Shown: piece after piece, positions 7,420 to 15,696 of the stretch | Position numbering within the stretch: the first letter of the stretch is position 1 | Layout: each line of letters starts with the position of its first letter | DNA from: Bacteroidales bacterium | Lineage (GTDB): Bacteria > Bacteroidota > Bacteroidia > Bacteroidales > JAADJA01 | Direction of reading: 5' to 3' | Length of the DNA stretch: 49,624 nt | Assembly: GCA_030596605.1 (NCBI GenBank) | Contig: JAUVJI010000011.1 | Coordinates: forward strand, 1 to 49,624 | Notes under the pieces: generated by a model | Told to the model about the DNA's origin: nothing | Seen by the model: the letters and a program-made list of their open reading frames with translations, nothing else | The model's database searches: none | Translations under genes and position numbers: made by a program

Positions 7420-10056
7420 ATGAAAAAGTTAATTACCCTTTTAACGTTAGGTTTGATCATTTTGATCAATGTACCTGCAATTTCTCAGGTAAGTTTTAAT
7501 ACCGACGGCAGCGATCCCGATCCATCAGCTATGCTGGATGTAAAATCCACAGCAGGAGGTATGTTAGTTCCGCGCATGACAATGGCTGAAAGAGATGCCA
7601 TTAATGGGGGTACTTTTGCAACAAGTTTGCTTATTTACCAAACCGACAATACACCCGGTTATTATTATTATGATGGAAGTGCATGGCAAAGGATAGTAGG
7701 TGGGGATGACGGTGACTGGACAATTTCAGGTACGAATATGTACTCAGGTGTTACAGGTAATGTTGGTATTGGGGTTGCTTCACCTACCAGAAAACTGGAT
7801 GTGGGCGGAAGTATTCACTTAACCGGCGATGTATTGTTTGATATTAATAAAGAAGCTCGCTTTCCTACCGGACGGATACTTTCATTATCAACACCAAACA
7901 GAATGGTTGTAGAAAGCTTTCAGGCAGGTCAGGATTTATGGCTTAGGGGACCGGGAGGAATTCAGTTTTATTCCAACGGCGACAGAATGAGGATTACCAA
8001 TACCGGCGATGTCGGTATTGGAACCACAAGCCCTTCACAAAGATTACATGTATCTGGAAATATGCGGCTTACCGGAGCGCTGTATGATGTTTACAATTCG
8101 GCAGGTACCAGTGGGCAGGTATTGTCAACAACAGGTTCAGGAGTAGATTGGGTGGATGTTGCAGGTGATGCCGACTGGACTATTTCTGGCAGTAATATGT
8201 ATTCGGCTGTTTCTGGTAATGTTGGAATTGGGGTTGCTTCACCTACCAGAAAACTGGATGTGGGTGGAAGTATTCACTTAACCGGCGATGTATTGTTTGA
8301 TATTGATAAAGAAGCTCGCTTTCCTACCGGACGGATAATTTCATCATCAACACCAAACAGAATGGTTGTAGAAAGTTTTCAGGCAGGTCAGGATTTATGG
8401 CTTAGGGGACCGGGAGGAATTCAGTTTTATTCCAACGGCGATAGAATGAGGATTACCAATACCGGTAATGTGGGCATTGGAACCACAAGCCCATCCACAA
8501 AGTTTCATGTATATAATGGCACAGGAAGTGGCAGTGGTACTTATATCAGTACTATAGATGCTATTATAGAGGATAATTCAAATGCTTATTTGGAATTCAA
8601 TGGTAGTGGCTATGCCGGTATTACATTTAATGATGATGCTGCTTCTATATATGCGGGTGTGTTTTATTCTTACAATAGTGATTATTTGATGTTCAGAACC
8701 GGAGGAACGGATGGTAGAATGGTTATAAATGAATCAGGTAATGTGGGTATTGGAACCACAAGCCCTACGCAAAGATTACAAGTATCCGGAAATATGAGGC
8801 TTACCGGCTCTTTGTATGACGGTACCAATTCTGCCGGTACAAGCGGCCAGTTATTATCAGTCACTCCAGCCGGTACTATGTGGATTGATCCCGATGGTGA
8901 TGGTCCCTGGGATGTCTTCTCTAACCTTATATCTCCTGTTGATAATTCTAATGTTGATATTTATGATGCCGGAAATCAAAAAACTATATATGCTTCTGGC
9001 ACAGGCTCAAGCACAAACCAAAGCGCTATATATGGGTATTTGAGTTCCGGTACAGCAGGAACAGCGTACAGTCAATCTTCTGTACGCTCAAGTGTAAAAG
9101 GATATGCATACTTTGGTTATACTTATACTTTTGGAACGGCAGGTTTTTTCTATCCTGATTATACCCGATGTGGTGGAGTATTAGGAGCCCATTATGGAGG
9201 GTCCTATTGGGGTTCATTAGGATATAAAACAAGTGGCAGCGCAACCTATGGTGGTTATTTTACCAGTTATACATCTGGTACGGGAAAAGACGATCAAGCG
9301 CTTGTTAATAACGGTATTGGTGCCTGGGGCGATCTTTTCGGAGCTGATATACACGGTAAAGTATATGGTACTTATACCGAAGGTGAGAACTACGCAATGT
9401 ATTCAAACGGTACTGTGTATAAAAACGACTTAGACGTTCACCTCCAAAAAAATGACAATGGGGAGAACAAAGTGCTTTACACCAATGTTTCAACTGATGC
9501 CACAGTGCAAACAATGGGATATGTTACTATTAGCAATGGTAAAGCCTCTGTTGTTTTTGATGAGGCGTTCACACAAATCGTTTCTGATAAATCGCCTGTT
9601 ATAGTTACCGCTACTCCATCAGGAGAATCAAATGGTGTTTATATTTCCGGTGTAAATGAAAACGGTTTTATAATTACCGAAAACGGCAATGGGAAAAGTA
9701 ATGTAACGGTTTCTTATATTGCAATCGGTAAACGTAAGGGCTACGAATCGCCGGTACTTGCAGAAGAAGTTATTGCGGCTGATTATACAACAAAACTTTC
9801 ACAAGGCTTACATAACGATGGCGACACCGAAACAGACGGACAGGGCTTATACTATGAAAATGGTAAACTTACAGTTGGGATTCATCCGTCAACTATTGTT
9901 GACCCGTCAACAAAAGAACCTGAAGAAATTACCGAGCCGGATAAAACTGTTGAAGTACCGCAGGAAAATTTACAAGGGAATGTGATCATAACTGAAGAAG
10001 TTCCGGTAGAAAATACAAAACCAAATTATCCTACGTCATCAGACGTGCCGGAATAA
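7420..10056 (+). CDS. Secreted tail-fibre-like repeat protein, paralogue 1
   Basis: 878 residues with a signal peptide (MKKLITLLTLGLIILINVPAISQ). The N-terminal module (about 24-100, MLDVKSTAGGMLVPRMTMAER to YYYYDGSAWQRIVGG) is shared with the gene at 10242. Then come repeated tail-fibre-like units carrying GNVGIGVASPTRKLDV or GNVGIGTTSPSQRLHV. Units of this kind in phage tail fibres and Bacteroidota surface proteins form intertwined trimeric beta structures (family knowledge). A different C-terminal domain spans about 680-810 (LQKNDNGENKVLYTNV, VYISGVNENGFIITEN), followed by a Glu/Pro/Thr-rich tail. I see neither an S74 intramolecular chaperone nor a T9SS sorting domain, so how it reaches the surface is unclear. 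Two internal blocks are about 96% identical in DNA. Confidence 0.75.
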   Translation: MKKLITLLTLGLIILINVPAISQVSFNTDGSDPDPSAMLDVKSTAGGMLVPRMTMAERDAINGGTFATSLLIYQTDNTPGYYYYDGSAWQRIVGGDDGDWTISGTNMYSGVTGNVGIGVASPTRKLDVGGSIHLTGDVLFDINKEARFPTGRILSLSTPNRMVVESFQAGQDLWLRGPGGIQFYSNGDRMRITNTGDVGIGTTSPSQRLHVSGNMRLTGALYDVYNSAGTSGQVLSTTGSGVDWVDVAGDADWTISGSNMYSAVSGNVGIGVASPTRKLDVGGSIHLTGDVLFDIDKEARFPTGRIISSSTPNRMVVESFQAGQDLWLRGPGGIQFYSNGDRMRITNTGNVGIGTTSPSTKFHVYNGTGSGSGTYISTIDAIIEDNSNAYLEFNGSGYAGITFNDDAASIYAGVFYSYNSDYLMFRTGGTDGRMVINESGNVGIGTTSPTQRLQVSGNMRLTGSLYDGTNSAGTSGQLLSVTPAGTMWIDPDGDGPWDVFSNLISPVDNSNVDIYDAGNQKTIYASGTGSSTNQSAIYGYLSSGTAGTAYSQSSVRSSVKGYAYFGYTYTFGTAGFFYPDYTRCGGVLGAHYGGSYWGSLGYKTSGSATYGGYFTSYTSGTGKDDQALVNNGIGAWGDLFGADIHGKVYGTYTEGENYAMYSNGTVYKNDLDVHLQKNDNGENKVLYTNVSTDATVQTMGYVTISNGKASVVFDEAFTQIVSDKSPVIVTATPSGESNGVYISGVNENGFIITENGNGKSNVTVSYIAIGKRKGYESPVLAEEVIAADYTTKLSQGLHNDGDTETDGQGLYYENGKLTVGIHPSTIVDPSTKEPEEITEPDKTVEVPQENLQGNVIITEEVPVENTKPNYPTSSDVPE
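7762..8492 (+). repeat. Internal direct duplication, two 272-bp copies 459 bp apart
   Basis: Copy 1 (7762-8033) and copy 2 (8221-8492) lie in the same frame, exactly 153 codons apart, and differ at about 11 positions by direct reading. Both encode GVASPTRKLDVGGSIHLTG and the following segment. Such high DNA identity suggests recent duplication or gene conversion inside the coding region. Confidence 0.85.
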
Positions 10057-10149
10057 TATCAAATTAATTGAATGAGACAGTCTATAATGATAGATCAAGA
10101 ACCATTTGTGTAATAAATTTTAAAAGTTAGTAGTTGGAGAAATATATGG

Positions 10150-10184
10150 GGCTGTCTCTTATTTTAATAGGGGCAGCCTTTATT
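10150..10184 (+). terminator. Terminator after the 878-aa gene
   Basis: GGCTGTC (10150-10156) pairs with GGCAGCC (10172-10178), allowing one G-U pair, and is followed by TTTATTTTTT. An upstream GAGACAG (from about 10075) could pair instead with CTGTCTC, giving an alternative fold. Confidence 0.55.
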
Positions 10185-10193
10185 TTTTAACAT

Positions 10194-10225
10194 AACCTAA
10201 CAGGTTTTTTCCAACCTGTTAGGTT
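10194..10225. repeat. Perfect 13-bp inverted repeat just before the next gene
   Basis: AACCTAACAGGTT (10194-10206) and its exact reverse complement (10213-10225) enclose a 6-base loop, ending 16 bases before the ATG at 10242. No T-run follows on either strand, so an ordinary terminator is unlikely. It may be a dispersed intergenic repeat or a leader hairpin affecting translation. Confidence 0.6.
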
Positions 10226-10241
10226 GAGAAAACAAAACACT

Positions 10242-12530
10242 ATGAAACAAATTAAATTACTATTCGTCGTATTAATCCTGGGAACGCTTACAGCCAATAG
10301 CCAGGTGAGCATCAACACCGATGGAACAGATCCGGATCCTTCGGCCATGCTCGATGTAAAATCAACAACAAGTGGCATGTTAGTTCCGCGAATGACACAA
10401 GCTGAAAGAAATGCCATTAACGGAAGTACTTTCGCAACAGGCTTGCTGATTTACCAAACCGATAATACACCCGGTTATTATTATTATGATGGAAGTACAT
10501 GGCAGAGGATTGTAGGTGGGGATGACGGTGACTGGACGTTGTCAGGAAATGATATGTACAATAACAATTCAGGGAATGTAGGTATCGGTACCAATGCTCC
10601 CGGATATAAACTTGAAATAAATGGCACTGCAGCAGTCAAAACCGGAAATTATGCCGGCCTTAACCTGGTAGGTGACGATGTTCGATCTTTCATCGGAGCA
10701 AACGGGCCATCTGATTTTGCATATACCGGAACTGCTACCAATCACGATTTCAGGTTTATGACCAACTACACCACACAAATGATTTTAACCAACGATGGTA
10801 TGTTAGGACTTGGAGGAACACTCAGTCCGGTTACACCGGCAAGCGGTGTAGCCCTGAATATCCATGAAGGCAGCAGTGATCCTGCCTACCTTTACCTTAC
10901 CAATGATAATTCAGGCAATGGTGTAAATGATGGATTGTGCTTGTGGTACGGAAATAGTACAGGTAATATTTTTATGAGGGAGAACCAGATATTACGATTT
11001 GGAACGAACAACACAGAAAGGATGCGGATTAGTTCCACCGGATACTTGGGAATTGGTACAACCAGCCCGACACAAAAATTACATATTCAGGGAACAATGC
11101 GGCTAACCAATTCGCTTTACGATGCAAACAACTCCCCCGGAAGCCCCGGACAGGTGTTATCAACAACAGGAAGTGGAGTAGATTGGATTAATGCAGGTGA
11201 TGCTGACTGGACCATTGCCGGTAGTGATATGTATTCAGCAGTGACAGGTCATATTGGCATTGGGACAACCAGTCCTGACAATAAATTGCACCTCAGAAGT
11301 GCCGGAACCGGCAGCGAGGATTTATTACGTCTAGATAATGATAACCACACTGTTGGAGATTATCTGGGAATTAGATTTTCACGTTTGGATGGTATTGACG
11401 ATATGGCAAGGATCGCTGCTATTGCAGACGGGGGAAATTCACGAGGATTGATTTTTGAAACTAATCCTGGTGGTGGCGTTGGTTTAACTGAAAGAGTGAG
11501 AATACTTGGAAATGGTAATATAGGAATTGGAATTACTACTCCGGATGAACTTTTAACACTGCGCAGGGACATTAATGACGGAACCCGTATTTCGATTTAT
11601 AATTTGTCTACCGAGTCTGAAGCATTTGCCGGGCTAAAACTGTTTTCTGCAACGGCGCATGGCGGATTGTCGGTTCAACACGACACCTATACCGGGCCAG
11701 GGAACCTTTTTGGGCACACTGCTGACAGATTTCTCTTATATTCATCGACTAATGCAGCCGGGATAGACATAATGCCCCTTTCTTCAGCAGGAGATGTCAG
11801 GATTTATAGCGGAGGTTATCTTTCAACAAATGAAAGGTTAAGAATTACCAGTGGAGGAAATATCGGAATCCGTACCACCAGTCCCTCTCAGGCATTGGAT
11901 GTCAATGGACAAACAAGGATTCGAACATTAAATAATAACAACAGCCTTGATGATGTGGTTGTTGCCGATGCACAGGGGGTACTTCATGTTCGGGATGTTT
12001 CAACGATTACAGCTACTACCTATTGGACAGGCTCAGGTAATAATATTTACAACAATAATTCAGGCAATGTTGGAATTGGAATAACCAGCCCTAACAATAA
12101 ATTGCATATTCGAAGCACAAGTACTACTAGTGAAGATTTAATTCGATTAGATAATGATCTCAGTACAACCGGAGCTTATATCGGTATCAGATTTTCACGT
12201 TTAAATGGTATTGATGACATGGCCAGAGTAGCTGCAATTGCAGATGGGGGAAATACACGAGGATTGATTTTTGAAACAAATCCTGGTGGTGGCGTTGGTT
12301 TAACTGAAAGAATGAGAATACTTGGAAATGGTAATATAGGAATTGGAACTACTACTCCGGATGAATTGTTTGAAATAGAATTTGGTAATTCCAATATAGA
12401 TGTAGAGATCGGACAGGGTACAAGCGATCCGGATATTACGTTTATTACCCTGAGAAGCCCCAATGGCACTAAATATTTCTTAACAGTTGATGATAGCGGC
12501 GGTTTAATTATTTCCACCACACACCCGTAA
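10242..12530 (+). CDS. Secreted tail-fibre-like repeat protein, paralogue 2
   Basis: 762 residues from the ATG at 10242. An in-frame TTG at 10224 is possible, but it lies inside a hairpin and would place a charged stretch ahead of the signal peptide MKQIKLLFVVLILGTLTANSQ. The N-terminal module (VSINTDGTDPDPSAMLDVKS to WQRIVGGDDGDWTLSG) closely matches the gene at 7420. Six or more GNVGIGT-type units follow, including a module around SRLDGIDDMARIAAIADGG that occurs twice. The protein ends TVDDSGGLIISTTHP, with no T9SS domain and no S74 chaperone. A structural fibre or adhesin role is inferred from repeat type only. Confidence 0.75.
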   Translation: MKQIKLLFVVLILGTLTANSQVSINTDGTDPDPSAMLDVKSTTSGMLVPRMTQAERNAINGSTFATGLLIYQTDNTPGYYYYDGSTWQRIVGGDDGDWTLSGNDMYNNNSGNVGIGTNAPGYKLEINGTAAVKTGNYAGLNLVGDDVRSFIGANGPSDFAYTGTATNHDFRFMTNYTTQMILTNDGMLGLGGTLSPVTPASGVALNIHEGSSDPAYLYLTNDNSGNGVNDGLCLWYGNSTGNIFMRENQILRFGTNNTERMRISSTGYLGIGTTSPTQKLHIQGTMRLTNSLYDANNSPGSPGQVLSTTGSGVDWINAGDADWTIAGSDMYSAVTGHIGIGTTSPDNKLHLRSAGTGSEDLLRLDNDNHTVGDYLGIRFSRLDGIDDMARIAAIADGGNSRGLIFETNPGGGVGLTERVRILGNGNIGIGITTPDELLTLRRDINDGTRISIYNLSTESEAFAGLKLFSATAHGGLSVQHDTYTGPGNLFGHTADRFLLYSSTNAAGIDIMPLSSAGDVRIYSGGYLSTNERLRITSGGNIGIRTTSPSQALDVNGQTRIRTLNNNNSLDDVVVADAQGVLHVRDVSTITATTYWTGSGNNIYNNNSGNVGIGITSPNNKLHIRSTSTTSEDLIRLDNDLSTTGAYIGIRFSRLNGIDDMARVAAIADGGNTRGLIFETNPGGGVGLTERMRILGNGNIGIGTTTPDELFEIEFGNSNIDVEIGQGTSDPDITFITLRSPNGTKYFLTVDDSGGLIISTTHP
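11252..12365 (+). repeat. Internal duplication, copies 816 bp apart
   Basis: The segments 11252-11549 and 12068-12365 lie in the same frame, exactly 272 codons apart. Similarity is highest over the last 150 bases (GGNSRGLIFETNPGGGVGL and after) and lower at the start. Confidence 0.75.
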
Positions 12531-12552
12531 AAAACTCACAAAATAATTACTT

Positions 12553-12583
12553 AAACCGGTAGATAATTCAAATCTACCGGTTT
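12553..12583 (+). terminator. Terminator after the 762-aa gene
   Basis: AAACCGGTAGAT (12553-12564) and its exact reverse complement (12572-12583) enclose a 7-base loop. The right arm ends in Ts and is followed by TTATC. It lies about 20 bases after the stop. Confidence 0.75.
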
Positions 12584-12599
12584 TTATCATCAATAAAAT

Positions 12600-12631
12600 T
12601 TTGTGATTCAAGAAATATTTCCATAAATTTA
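12600..12631 (+). promoter_or_regulatory. Promoter for the 875-aa gene
   Basis: TTTG (12600-12603), a 20-base spacer and TAAATTTA (12624-12631) match the phylum pattern TTTG-N19-21-TAnnTTTG at all but the last base. The pair lies 36 bases before the ATG and just after a terminator, so the next gene probably starts its own transcript. Confidence 0.5.
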
Positions 12632-12666
12632 CACCCTCATCAAATTAATTTCTAAAAACACGCAAA

Positions 12667-15294
12667 ATGAAAAATTTAGTTCTTTTATTTACAGCAATTT
12701 TAATTTCAGTAAGCTTTTCTTTCTCTCAATCTCCACAGGCTTTTAAATACCAGGCAGTGGTGCGAGATGCAGCTGGTGATATTTTAGATAATCAGTTGGT
12801 CAGTTTCCGTATCGGTATCCGGGATGTATCTGCTGTTGGTACACTCCTTTACCAGGAGACATTTACTTTAACAACAAATCAGTTCGGATTGGCATCTGTT
12901 GAAATTGGAAACGGCACGCCCACACCGGTGTCAGGAATATTCGCAGATATTGATTGGGGAACCAATTCCAAATTCCTGGAAGTTGAACTTGACCCGGATG
13001 GAGGAATCGTTTTTTCACCGATGGGAACCACACAAATCTTAAGTGTTCCGTATGCACTCTATGCTGAAGAAGCAGGAAATAGCGACGATGGTGACTGGAC
13101 CATCCTCGGAGATAATATGTATGCAGCTGTTCCGGGCAATGTAGGTATTGGAACCAGTAATCCTATTACACCATTGCATGTACACGGAAGAGGAGCTTTT
13201 GGAAATACCGTAAACAGCACAAAAGCCAATCGAGCATTAAATCTGATCGCCACTGATGCTGTTATGCGTATCTGGCGCACAACAGACAATACAGCATTTG
13301 ACCCTGGAGTTGAGATCATTTGGGGTAATCAGCCTTCCCAAGGTGATGAGGGAAATTTTTGGTGGGATTTTCATCTTAAAGGTTCGGATGGTAGTTTTAA
13401 CATACGCGACCGTTCATTTGGACAGGGTAATGAATCCCGTTTAGCAATTGATACATCAGGGAATGTAGGCCTCGGTACAACAACTCCTGATGAAAGGCTG
13501 GATGTGGATGGAGGAATTCGGGTGGGTTATTCAGTTGGAAATAATGCAGGTACCTTACGTTGGGCAGGAACACATATGGAATACTATGATGGCACACAAT
13601 GGTTACCCTTTGCAAGCGGTAGCGGTTCACAATGGTCACAAAGCGGATCTAATATTTTTTACGATGTTGGAAATGTCGGTATAGGTACTTCAAGCCCTGC
13701 AGACTTATTATCATTAGCAGGTGATAATCCTTATTTAACTTTTGATGCCTCAGCATCTTCACATGAAATGGGAATGAGATTTTCTCATGGCGGAATTCTA
13801 AAATACTCCTGGGATTTTGATGAAACCTCAAACGATATAACATTTAACTGGGACCAGGATAACACCGGAACCGGTGATATACAGTTTAAAAGATATGGCG
13901 ATCCCATGCTGGCCTTCAGAAATGATGGAAATGTCGGAATTGGGACTTCAACACCTACAAGTATCCTTGAAATTGAAGCTGATGATCCGGTTATGACACT
14001 GGACGCTTCCACTTCTTCAAATACCCTGGGAATTGATTGTGGTCAAAATGGTATTGTAAAATATTCGTGGGACCTGGATTTAGCTTCAAATGATGTTACA
14101 TTTAACTGGGACCAGGATAACACCGGAACCGGTGACATTAATTTTAAAAGGCATGGAGATGACAGGCTGGCCATCAGAAATAATGGTTATGTTGGAATTG
14201 GAACCTCACTACCTTACAGCATCCTGACACTAGAAGATGATAATCCATATTTAACTTTTGATGCCTCAGCATCTTCACATGAAATGGGATTGAGATTTTC
14301 TCATGGCGGAATTCTAAAATACTCCTGGGATTTTGATGAAACCTCAAACGATATAATATTTAACTGGGACCAGGATAACACCGGAACCGGTGATATACAG
14401 TTTAAAAGATATGGCGATCCCATGCTGGCCTTCAGAAATGATGGAAATGTTGGAATCGGTACTGCTATTCCCCAAAAAAGACTGACTATTCAAGGAGAAG
14501 AAACCGATATCCGACTCGACATTGATTCAGGGAGTCCAATACTAACCGAAGGACTGGAATTTGCTGTAGATGGCATTGAGCGAAGCAGTATTCAACTTGA
14601 AAAATCTACCAACAATTTGATTTTTGATTTTGACAAGAATAATTCTGGAATTGGTGATATTCAATTCAAACGGTATGGTGATCCCATGCTGGCCATAAGG
14701 AATGATGGAAATGTTGGTATTGGCACATCTACACCAACCCGTACCCTTGATGTTAATGGAGAAACAAGGATTGGAATAATGAATCAGGACGACTTTCTTG
14801 ATAATATTGTAGTTGCAGATGTTGAAGGAGTTCTGCATATAAGAGATGCTGCTACCCTTGGGGGTGGATCCCCAACATTATGGGCAGAAATGGGTCCTGA
14901 TATCCATAACATTAATCCCGGTATGGTAGGAATTGGAACACCTATGCCAACTCACACACTTGATGTTAATGGTGAGGCAAGGATTGAAATCATGAACCTA
15001 AATAATGCACTTGAAAATGTTGTAGTTGCAGATGAACTTGGAGTATTACATATTCGTGATGCTGCTACCCTTGGTGGATTTGAATTTTCCGAACATGTGA
15101 AAATAGATGCAAACGGTAATGTGGGAATCGGTACAGACGCCCCAACAGCAAAAGCACATATTAAAGATGTTTTGCGTCTTGAACCGCGTGACACCTTCCC
15201 ACCAACTCCGGAGGAGGGAGATATTTTTGTTCACGCTTTAGACCATAATATCTATTGTTTCCTGAATGGTATTTGGCAACAATTGAACAATTAG
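12667..15294 (+). CDS. Secreted tail-fibre-like repeat protein, paralogue 3
   Basis: 875 residues with a signal peptide (MKNLVLLFTAILISVSFSFSQ). The N-terminal domain (about 22-135) starts PQAFKYQAVVRDAAGD and ends ILSVPYALYAEEA. It is a common entry domain of Bacteroidota secreted tail-fibre-like proteins and is shared with the gene at 15697. The linker SDDGDWTILGDNMYAAVPGNVGIGTSNP is followed by about ten GNVGIGT units, several with an 86-residue module (YLTFDASASSHEMG, KYSWDFDETSND, GTGDIQFKRYGDPML). The C-terminus (LRLEPRDTFPPTPEEGDIF, FLNGIWQQL) resembles short caps of phage-like fibre proteins. There is no T9SS or S74 domain. An adhesive or structural surface role is inference. Confidence 0.75.
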   Translation: MKNLVLLFTAILISVSFSFSQSPQAFKYQAVVRDAAGDILDNQLVSFRIGIRDVSAVGTLLYQETFTLTTNQFGLASVEIGNGTPTPVSGIFADIDWGTNSKFLEVELDPDGGIVFSPMGTTQILSVPYALYAEEAGNSDDGDWTILGDNMYAAVPGNVGIGTSNPITPLHVHGRGAFGNTVNSTKANRALNLIATDAVMRIWRTTDNTAFDPGVEIIWGNQPSQGDEGNFWWDFHLKGSDGSFNIRDRSFGQGNESRLAIDTSGNVGLGTTTPDERLDVDGGIRVGYSVGNNAGTLRWAGTHMEYYDGTQWLPFASGSGSQWSQSGSNIFYDVGNVGIGTSSPADLLSLAGDNPYLTFDASASSHEMGMRFSHGGILKYSWDFDETSNDITFNWDQDNTGTGDIQFKRYGDPMLAFRNDGNVGIGTSTPTSILEIEADDPVMTLDASTSSNTLGIDCGQNGIVKYSWDLDLASNDVTFNWDQDNTGTGDINFKRHGDDRLAIRNNGYVGIGTSLPYSILTLEDDNPYLTFDASASSHEMGLRFSHGGILKYSWDFDETSNDIIFNWDQDNTGTGDIQFKRYGDPMLAFRNDGNVGIGTAIPQKRLTIQGEETDIRLDIDSGSPILTEGLEFAVDGIERSSIQLEKSTNNLIFDFDKNNSGIGDIQFKRYGDPMLAIRNDGNVGIGTSTPTRTLDVNGETRIGIMNQDDFLDNIVVADVEGVLHIRDAATLGGGSPTLWAEMGPDIHNINPGMVGIGTPMPTHTLDVNGEARIEIMNLNNALENVVVADELGVLHIRDAATLGGFEFSEHVKIDANGNVGIGTDAPTAKAHIKDVLRLEPRDTFPPTPEEGDIFVHALDHNIYCFLNGIWQQLNN
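13735..14461 (+). repeat. Near-identical internal duplication, 211 bp, 516 bp apart
   Basis: Copies 13735-13945 and 14251-14461 lie in the same frame, exactly 172 codons apart (two 86-residue units). By eye they differ at only four positions over the first 200 or so bases. The unit between them is a more diverged copy. This pattern fits recent duplication or conversion. Confidence 0.85.
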
Positions 15295-15309
15295 ATTAAA
15301 AATCTTTAG

Positions 15310-15476
15310 AGGCTGTATCAGAATTAAAACGATAGGTCACATTGGGACTGTCGAAACCTGCCTAGCCGTTAGGCAAGTGTGTATCAAAAAGGTACCCAAT
15401 TATGTTTCGACAAGCGTTCGACTGAGTTTACGCTGAAGTCTCAACATGATCATTAAATATACCTTTGATACAGCCT
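15310..15476. repeat. MITE-like or folded intergenic element with 11-bp inverted ends
   Basis: AGGCTGTATCA (15310-15320) and TGATACAGCCT (15466-15476) are exact inverted ends. Inside are a perfect small hairpin TGCCTA-GCCGT-TAGGCA and a second inverted pair, GTCGAAAC with GTTTCGAC. The internal stretch from TTTCGACAAGCG to TCTCAACATGA resembles dispersed intergenic repeats I recall from Bacteroidota genomes. No transposase is present, so any movement would need one supplied in trans. Confidence 0.55.
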
Positions 15477-15560
15477 TCTTTTAATTTGTGATGATCTTCC
15501 TGAAATCGAGAAACAATTAATTGATTTATTCCTGGTTACACCAAGTAATATTTAAATTAA

Positions 15561-15591
15561 TTTGCATATTCCAACTTAATTTATAAATTTG
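15561..15591 (+). promoter_or_regulatory. Canonical Bacteroidota promoter before the 493-aa gene
   Basis: TTTG (15561-15564), a 19-base spacer and TAAATTTG (15584-15591) match the -33/-7 consensus exactly. Predicted start near 15598 gives a leader of about 100 bases before the ATG at 15697. It probably drives both the 493-aa and 536-aa genes. Confidence 0.6.
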
Positions 15592-15696
15592 CCTTTTCAA
15601 GCTTGAACACTATCTATTATAGTTTTACTACTTTTTTACTCACTCACAGCTTATTACATAATTTTCATTGAATATCAATTTTAAAATTCATGACAT

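Larger units (their letters stand above)
15295..15696. other. Intergenic region with inverted-repeat element and promoter
   Basis: A 402-base gap. The left half is a 167-bp element bounded by 11-bp inverted ends (15310-15476). The right half is AT-rich and carries a good -33/-7 promoter pair (15561-15591) for the next gene. I see no short coding sequence or tRNA. Confidence 0.65.

Noticed and set aside
10194-10225. Terminator call for the 13-bp hairpin
   Set aside because: No T-run follows on either strand and a better terminator lies just upstream at 10150-10184.
11252-14461. CRISPR-like regular repeats
   Set aside because: The repeats are in-frame protein-coding modules of 86 to 272 codons; the spacers are also coding, and no cas gene is present.
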